This document shows positions 60,037-64,000 of a stretch of 64,000 bases of DNA, piece after piece. The stretch comes from Clostridium_B lapidicellarium. Its GTDB lineage: Bacteria; Bacillota; Clostridia; Clostridiales; Clostridiaceae. The notes under the pieces are model-generated. The model was not told the origin of the DNA and did no database searches. It saw only the letters and a program-made list of their open reading frames with translations. The number at the start of each line of letters is the position of its first letter. Within the stretch, counting starts at the first letter, position 1. The DNA is taken from positions 1 through 64,000 of the forward strand of contig NZ_JBGFFE010000007.1 in NCBI RefSeq assembly GCF_041224415.1, written 5' to 3'. The translations under genes were made by a program, and so were the position numbers.

Positions 60037-60321
60037 TTATCCTTTTACCAAATCATCATATTGCCTTTTTAGCCTCTTTATTTCATGAAGATATTCCTCC
60101 TTCGAGAGGTTCTCTTCTGGCCTATCATCCCATTCCTCTTCTCCTTTGCTTTGTAGCAGATATTGTATATTATCACCGCCATGTATGGCTAGACAACCAC
60201 CGCGGTTCTCCCTATATACTTTATACCCGCGGCCATGAACAAATATATGATCATGGTCAATCCACTCCGCATCTAGAAATATTCTTTTTCCATTTTCTCG
60301 TCCTAAAACTCCAGTTAACAT
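60037..60321 (-). CDS. Small phage protein between hairpins C and D
   Basis: 94 residues from the ATG at 60321: MLTGVLGRENGKRIFLDAEW, FVHGRGYKVYRENRGGCLAIHGG and a C-terminal coiled segment (LSKEEYLHEIKRLKRQYDDL). An earlier start would translate through the hairpin. No domain recognised. Flanked on both sides by copies of the hairpin. Confidence 0.65.
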   Translation of the reverse strand: MLTGVLGRENGKRIFLDAEWIDHDHIFVHGRGYKVYRENRGGCLAIHGGDNIQYLLQSKGEEEWDDRPEENLSKEEYLHEIKRLKRQYDDLVKG

Positions 60322-60373
60322 TTTACATATCCTCCTTTGGCAGTTTTCTGGATAACTGCCAACCAAAATTTTT
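60322..60373 (-). promoter_or_regulatory. Conserved intercistronic hairpin, copy D
   Basis: Minus strand: AAATTTTGG, stem arms 60354-60361 and 60338-60345, then AAGGAGG. It is one base shorter than the others between stem and ribosome site. Confidence 0.85.
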
Positions 60374-60814
60374 CTAACGCCTGTATTCGTCTAAACTTAG
60401 AACCGTATCCATACTTTCGCCTTTCCATATTCTTCTAATCATATTATAAAAGCCACCTTTAAACGGGATATTGCCAGTACGATAATCAATAAACCATACT
60501 GCGTTGTCTATTTTTTCTATCTCGTCCATTAAGACTTTACCTTTTTGTTCTAAGCCCTTAACTCCAGCAAGTCTAGTCTCTGGGAATTTTTTATATTCAC
60601 CCAAGAAGTCTTTCTCATAAATCTTTTTTGCCCATGCAACTTGTTTTTCTGAACCTTTCAACTCAACCATTGTATTTTCTACCCCCTTAATTTCAGAAAG
60701 GAGATAACTCATCTCTAACCCAAACTGGAATTTATAAGTAACTATTGGAAATTCCTTTTTCATATTTCTTGTTTCTTCGTGCGCCTTCCTTATTAACTCA
60801 CCTGTAAATTTCAT
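60374..60814 (-). CDS. Phage protein, first gene of the hairpin-linked operon
   Basis: 146 residues, helical and charged: LIRKAHEETRNMKKEFPIVTYKFQFGLEMSYLLSEIKG, GSEKQVAWAKKIYEKDF, NAVWFIDYRTGNIPF, MIRRIWKGESMDTVLSLDEY. The KQVAWA segment resembles a short motif seen in small proteins of Firmicute mobile elements; function unknown. Driven by the promoter at 60848-60875. Confidence 0.65.
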   Translation of the reverse strand: MKFTGELIRKAHEETRNMKKEFPIVTYKFQFGLEMSYLLSEIKGVENTMVELKGSEKQVAWAKKIYEKDFLGEYKKFPETRLAGVKGLEQKGKVLMDEIEKIDNAVWFIDYRTGNIPFKGGFYNMIRRIWKGESMDTVLSLDEYRR

Positions 60815-60847
60815 TTTTCATTATCCCCTTTCGTATCTTATAATTCT

Positions 60848-60875
60848 ATTATAACACTAATTCGTGTTATGTCAA
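60848..60875 (-). promoter_or_regulatory. Consensus promoter with 20-bp spacer palindrome
   Basis: Minus strand TTGACA (60870-60875), 16 bp, TATAAT (60848-60853). The spacer and edges form the dyad ATAACAC-GAATTA-GTGTTAT (60851-60870), with arms different from those of the promoter at 59453. It drives 60814-59545. Confidence 0.85.
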
Positions 60876-60877
60876 CA

Positions 60878-60934
60878 CTATTTTAAAAGTTTTTTAAGGG
60901 GATCTTTATAAAACACTGGTTTCTTTAGTTTCAT
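60878..60934 (-). pseudogene. Remnant of the LAGLIDADG-like gene 3' end
   Basis: 18 codons (MKLKKPVFYKDPLKKLLK) matching the last residues of the gene at 22369-22800, with nucleotide similarity continuing upstream (GATGTAGATATGAAA) and down to the promoter. Only the 3' end of the gene is kept here, so the promoter has been duplicated together with it. Confidence 0.7.
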
Positions 60935-60993
60935 ATCTACATCCTGCCTATTTTTAAATTCTACAAAATAAGATTATATTCCTTTAAAGAAAA

Positions 60994-61019
60994 AGAGCAT
61001 AGAAATTAATCTATACTCT
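60994..61019 (-). terminator. Terminator after the ArpU/RinA-like gene
   Basis: AGAG-ATAGA/TCTAT-CTCT stem around ATTAATT-type loop, followed by TTTTTC on the minus strand; overlaps the stop codon of the gene at 61011. Confidence 0.65.
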
Positions 61020-61538
61020 ACTAACCATTATCCAATCTTCCCAATTTAATATATTTCTTAGTAATTTATTCTTTCTCTCTGTAGCTGCTGGTTGACTTAT
61101 CCCATATTTAAATCCCATCTGCCAGTCTGTTTTCCCATATCCTGAAAACTTTTCTTTTAGAAATTCCTTATCTCCATCTCTCAAATCTTTTATATTATCC
61201 TCTATAATAGTATTATCCTCCTGTATCTGCATAATTCTATCTTCTATATCTGCAATCTGCTGTTGCTTATAAGCCTTATTCTTTATTAGCTTGTCTGTTA
61301 TGCTATACAAAGTTTTCTCTGCAAAACTATAGCCTGTAGGGCTTGTTTGTACCCTTTCTTCATATCCAATTTGTATAGATTCTTCTGGCAACTTGTAATC
61401 TATATGTTCCAACTTGTAATCTATCTGTGAAATCTGGCTTTTTAGTAAATCCAGTCTTTTATTCAATGCCCTAAGCCTCTTATCTTTGTTGAAATAATTA
61501 TATAGTTTTTGTTCCATTTCTTTTAATCTAGCATCCAT
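61011..61538 (-). CDS. ArpU/RinA-like phage late transcription regulator
   Basis: 175 residues. An N-terminal coiled coil (KEMEQKLYNYFNKDKRLRALNKRLDLLKSQISQIDYKLEH) and a second one (QQQIADIEDRIMQIQEDNTIIEDNI) lead into a sigma-region-4-like HTH (EFLKEKFSGYGKTDWQMGFKYGISQPAATERKNKLLRNI). This is the design of ArpU/RinA-type activators that switch on terminase and structural genes. Its place between early genes and the late block fits. Confidence 0.75.
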   Translation of the reverse strand: MDARLKEMEQKLYNYFNKDKRLRALNKRLDLLKSQISQIDYKLEHIDYKLPEESIQIGYEERVQTSPTGYSFAEKTLYSITDKLIKNKAYKQQQIADIEDRIMQIQEDNTIIEDNIKDLRDGDKEFLKEKFSGYGKTDWQMGFKYGISQPAATERKNKLLRNILNWEDWIMVSRV

Positions 61539-61560
61539 AACAATTCCTCCCTATAGAGAT

Positions 61561-61632
61561 TCATTCTTTCCACTTTACAGCTAGAATAATACATAATATT
61601 GCTAATATTCCAACTACTATATATTTTATCAT
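61561..61632 (-). CDS. Tiny membrane protein
   Basis: 23 residues, MIKYIVVGILAILCIILAVK plus three, a single membrane helix. AAGGG lies seven bases before the ATG. It fits the gap exactly between two phage genes; function unknown. Confidence 0.45.
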   Translation of the reverse strand: MIKYIVVGILAILCIILAVKWKE

Positions 61633-61645
61633 ACTAAACCCTTCT

Positions 61646-61828
61646 TCAATCATTAAACATATTTATTTGTCCTTTTAGTATTTCTTGTTTATGTTGTATC
61701 TTCTCTTTATGCCGTTTCTTCTGCTCTCTCTTGACCTTATTTATCCGGGACAGGCATACAGGACCTATACCTATTTCTTTACTCTCTTTAGACTTTAACT
61801 TTCTGCCACATACTAAGCATCTATCAAT
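61646..61828 (-). CDS. Small zinc-binding protein (DUF6011-like) with non-standard start
   Basis: 60 residues: DRCLVCGRKLKSKESKEIGIGPVC is the CxxC...GPVC pattern of DUF6011-type proteins, followed by a basic helix (RINKVKREQKKRHKEKIQ). There is no ATG, GTG or TTG; a GGTGAG ribosome site lies just before an ATT codon, the likely start. It overlaps the control region after the repressor gene. Confidence 0.6.
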   Translation of the reverse strand: MDRCLVCGRKLKSKESKEIGIGPVCLSRINKVKREQKKRHKEKIQHKQEILKGQINMFND

Positions 61829-61838
61829 TTCTACTCAC

Positions 61839-62387
61839 CTACTTCCAATTCTTAATTGCTATCTTTATAGGGAAATCTTCTCTGCTATTAAGTTCTTCTA
61901 TTAGTTTAGACGTAGATATCTGAGATAAATTAATATCTGCATTTGTATCATTATTTTCACTCAAAATTTTTATTATAGGTATAGACAATATACTACATAT
62001 TCTATCTAATGCTATAAATGAAGGCTGCTTATCTCCACGTTCAATTTGATATAAATATGAAATGCTAAGTTCTGCATAATCTGATAGCTCTTCTATGCTT
62101 ATTTTTCTTTTTTTTCTGAATTTCTTAATTTTTTTCCCAATATCCATAGCAAATCCTGTTTTTCCGATATTAGACTTCTGATTCGTAATTAATAAATCCA
62201 CTTCAATATCTAATGCTTTGGCTATTTCTTTAAGTGTTTCAATATCTATTTTTTTTCTACCGTTTTCAATTTTACTTATTGCTGATTGACTTATTTTAAA
62301 ACCATTTTTATTTATTATATCAGCTAATTCATAAGTAGATTTATTTTGTTGAGTTCTTATTTTTTTAATTTTTTCCCCAATATTCAT
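61839..62387 (-). CDS. Double XRE-HTH phage regulator
   Basis: 182 residues from the ATG at 62387 (AGGTGA upstream). Two tandem HTH-XRE domains: MNIGEKIKKIRTQQNKSTYELADII...ISQSAISKIENGRKKI (about 1-60) and IGKKIKKFRKKRKISIEELSDYAELSISYLYQIERGDKQP (about 72-125), then an acidic tail. No peptidase domain, so it is not a self-cleaving CI. Likely a lysogeny or early-gene regulator; it lies among early genes on the same strand. Confidence 0.82.
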   Translation of the reverse strand: MNIGEKIKKIRTQQNKSTYELADIINKNGFKISQSAISKIENGRKKIDIETLKEIAKALDIEVDLLITNQKSNIGKTGFAMDIGKKIKKFRKKRKISIEELSDYAELSISYLYQIERGDKQPSFIALDRICSILSIPIIKILSENNDTNADINLSQISTSKLIEELNSREDFPIKIAIKNWK

Positions 62388-62396
62388 ATATTTCAC

Positions 62397-62741
62397 CTAC
62401 TTCTCAATTCTTTCTTGCACCCTCAATATACTTTGTAAGGCACTAACCTCAGTTTCTAAAGCTCTTAACATTGAATGGCTTGCTTTTAAAACTTCCTGTG
62501 ATAAATCTCTGTTGAATTTTAAATCAGCTACATTTTCATTACCTCTTGCTAAATTATTTATAAGTGTAGTAGGAACACCTTCTGTCCTTAACTTTGTAAT
62601 TTCCTTTGCCAATGCTATTCTATATATCTTCTCAGATTGTGCAAAATCCTTAGCTTTAGAAGTTATTATGTCAGCACCTTTATCTAATCTTTTAGATGTA
62701 TTATATAATGCATCTGTTACTTCTATAGGCTCTACAGACAT
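62397..62741 (-). CDS. Phage early protein, helical, unknown
   Basis: 114 residues, wholly helical (DALYNTSKRLDKGADIITSKAKDFAQSEKIYRIALAKEITKL; LSQEVLKASHSMLRALETEVSALQSILRVQ). Proteins of this look are common next to DUF5651 genes in clostridial phages. Start after AGGTAAAGGA. Function unknown. Confidence 0.68.
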   Translation of the reverse strand: MSVEPIEVTDALYNTSKRLDKGADIITSKAKDFAQSEKIYRIALAKEITKLRTEGVPTTLINNLARGNENVADLKFNRDLSQEVLKASHSMLRALETEVSALQSILRVQERIEK

Positions 62742-62747
62742 ATTCCT

Positions 62748-63233
62748 TTACCTCCCATATCCATATTTACATTTTCTTCTTTCCCCTGTCGGGTACGGGA
62801 TATCGTACTTTTTTAGTATCCCGAATACTTCACAACCCTTACTATGCTTATTACAGTTTCTGCAACTTCTATCAATTAAAATTTCTATAATACTCCTAAA
62901 ATCTTCATCTGCCATAACTTTATATTTAGATTTTATATCCTCTCCTATAAGCAATTTGTTTTCATATTTATTAGCTAGTTCTAGTACCCTAGCATCTATA
63001 TCTTTTATCCTTTTCTCACTTATTTTATGTTCTCTCATTGCCATATGGAGCCATGTTTCAATCCTGTGCCATGTATCATCATTTAGCTTTTTCAGTACAT
63101 CTTCCCTTTCTGTAGCTGCCTTTTCTAGTTCGCCTTGCATCTGTAATGCTTTCTTCTCTACTTGCTTACCTATATAGGCTCTTAACTCCATTTGTTCACC
63201 TATATTTAACTTAGATAAGATATTAGATATCAT
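62748..63233 (-). CDS. DUF5651-like phage protein
   Basis: 161 residues. The helical N terminus (LNIGEQMELRAYIGKQVEKKALQMQGELEKAA) and the Cys-rich end SCRNCNKHSKGCEVFGILKKYDIPYP...CKYGY are characteristic of this family. Probably a zinc-binding early protein. It lies between RusA and the helical protein. Confidence 0.75.
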   Translation of the reverse strand: MISNILSKLNIGEQMELRAYIGKQVEKKALQMQGELEKAATEREDVLKKLNDDTWHRIETWLHMAMREHKISEKRIKDIDARVLELANKYENKLLIGEDIKSKYKVMADEDFRSIIEILIDRSCRNCNKHSKGCEVFGILKKYDIPYPTGERRKCKYGYGR

Positions 63234-63246
63234 TTAATCACCCACC

Positions 63247-63663
63247 TTAACAGCTCATATCTTCTCCGTGTACTTCATCTAACCTCACATAAACATAAGG
63301 ATCTTTACTATAGTATTTTGTTATAAACATACTTATTATTTGTTTATCATCATCATAGGCTATTTTATTCAGCGCATCACAGATACATTTTAACACATTG
63401 TCCACATCTGGTTTTTTATCTGGCAACAATATACCTTTCAGCATCTTTTCCTTCTTAACTTTACTCGTTCTTTTTGGTATAGGGTAGTATGCCGATACCG
63501 ACATACTTAAATACCCTTCTAACTTTGGGAATCTATTTATCTTATAAATATCCCTTATTAGCCTCTCATAATTTGCTGTTTTCTCTGGAGTATAGGTGCC
63601 GTGCCTTGTTACCCGTGGGCGCTGTTTTCCAACTGGGGGACCAGGGATTTTAAATTGTATCAT
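63247..63663 (-). CDS. rusA: RusA-type Holliday junction resolvase
   Basis: 138 residues: IQFKIPGPPVGKQRPRVTRHGTYTPEKTANYERLIR, the basic stretch PIPKRTSKVKKEKM, KPDVDNVLKCICDALNKIAYDDDKQI with the three catalytic Asp residues, and a final strand YVYVRLDEV. Resolves recombination intermediates during phage replication. The ATG directly follows the stop codon of the gene upstream (TAGATG). Confidence 0.92.
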   Translation of the reverse strand: MIQFKIPGPPVGKQRPRVTRHGTYTPEKTANYERLIRDIYKINRFPKLEGYLSMSVSAYYPIPKRTSKVKKEKMLKGILLPDKKPDVDNVLKCICDALNKIAYDDDKQIISMFITKYYSKDPYVYVRLDEVHGEDMSC

Positions 63664-63831
63664 CTATTCTTCATCCTCCCAATATCGAGTTAATATTGCT
63701 CTTGCTATCTCTAACCCTTGTATTTTGCCTTGTTTCGTTAAGCCTGTAACATCAAAATTATCCTTTTTATTTTGCTGGTTCTCTATTTCTTTTGTAATTA
63801 AATCTATACATTCAGATATCTCATCTTCCAC
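63664..63831 (-). CDS. Small phage protein upstream of rusA
   Basis: 55 residues from a GTG start: acidic helix (DEISECIDLITKEIENQQN) followed by VTGLTKQGKIQGLEIARAIL and WEDEE. AGGAGG lies 11 bases upstream. No known domain. Coupled to rusA without a gap. Confidence 0.55.
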   Translation of the reverse strand: MEDEISECIDLITKEIENQQNKKDNFDVTGLTKQGKIQGLEIARAILTRYWEDEE

Positions 63832-63846
63832 CTATTCTTCATCCTC

Positions 63847-64000
63847 CTACCCGTTAATTACTACATCATTCCAGTTTGCTTTATGCCATTCTTCATACTC
63901 TCCATATGTGGAAAAATATTTTGTATGCCTTTCATTATCTCTTAAGTCCTTATAATTTATTTCTATAAATTTTGTTTTGTCCGTACATGTAGTTTCTTCT
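63847..64000 (-). CDS. Partial phage protein at window edge
   Basis: The last 50 codons of a gene whose start lies beyond the window: FIEINYKDLRDNERHTKYFS, YGEYEEWHKANWNDVVING. Unknown function; part of the early operon. Confidence 0.6.
   Translation of the reverse strand, partial: EETTCTDKTKFIEINYKDLRDNERHTKYFSTYGEYEEWHKANWNDVVING

Larger units (their letters stand above)
20810..64000. mobile_element. Contractile-tail (PBSX/Xkd-like) prophage, left end to beyond window
   Basis: From the tRNA-Trp fragment to the right edge of the window almost every gene is phage-type. Packaging, head, tail, baseplate and lysis genes run on the minus strand in canonical order; the early genes and regulators lie at the right. 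The integrase and replication genes are not in the window and should lie beyond 64000. All expected structural genes appear open (terL apart from its intron), so the prophage may be functional. It carries a CRISPR-Cas operon and several accessory genes. Confidence 0.92.

Overview
The window comes from an anaerobic, low-GC Gram-positive acetogen of the genus Clostridium. The evidence is an almost complete Wood-Ljungdahl (CO2/CO fixation) gene cluster, AT-rich intergenic DNA, strong AGGAGG-type ribosome sites and a spore-surface-like collagen protein. The gene order (acsA, cooC, fhs, fchA, folD, metV, metF, lpdA, cooC, acsD, acsC) is the one known from C. ljungdahlii-type acetogens. acsA is uninterrupted here. 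The species cannot be fixed from the sequence alone.

Chromosomal part (1-20800). Positions 1-11104, minus strand, hold the carbonyl and methyl branches of the Wood-Ljungdahl pathway. CODH (acsA) reduces CO2 or oxidises CO, and CooC ATPases mature its nickel centre. Fhs, FchA, FolD and MetV/MetF carry formate to methyl-THF, with an LpdA-type flavoprotein in the operon. AcsC/AcsD (corrinoid protein) pass the methyl group to acetyl-CoA synthase outside the window. Two candidate operators are visible: three TATCA-N3-TGATA-type sites between acsA and cooC, and a 16-bp palindrome upstream of acsA. Next come a collagen-like BclB-type protein with a possible sigma-K promoter, a propeller/coiled-coil protein, a Cys-rich coat-like protein, aroD, a nitroreductase, an SDR, an HxlR regulator and a divergent amidohydrolase.

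Prophage (about 20810 to beyond 64000). The left boundary is a 45-nt tRNA-Trp 3' fragment, the expected displaced half of an integration site. Just inside it an 86-bp sequence occurs twice around a single N, probably an assembly join. The phage is a PBSX/Xkd-like contractile-tail phage. Its late genes run right to left on the minus strand: HNH, terS, terL (split by a group I intron with a GIY-YIG endonuclease), portal, ClpP-like protease, capsid, Ig-like protein, connectors, sheath, tube, tail chaperone with a -1 frameshift, tape measure, baseplate, fibre, accessory lipoprotein and acyltransferase, holin and endolysin. The early region at the right holds RusA, a double-HTH regulator, an ArpU/RinA-like activator and many small proteins.

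Most striking content. Inside the prophage early region (52695-58250) is a type IV-B-like CRISPR-Cas operon: csf1, cas11, csf2, an SSS-like membrane transporter, a CysH-like PP-loop enzyme, csf3, an HTH gene and cas6. Just upstream of csf1 lies one CRISPR-type repeat. A 36-nt gap separates it from a degenerate hairpin unit that ends in a near-identical 8-nt handle. This may be a one-spacer mini-array, and a structured RNA candidate lies between it and csf1.

A second unusual system is a set of small operons at both ends of the prophage. In them otherwise unrelated genes are joined by the same intercistronic hairpin plus ribosome site (four copies). The operons are driven by near-consensus promoters whose -35/-10 spacers are occupied by different palindromes.
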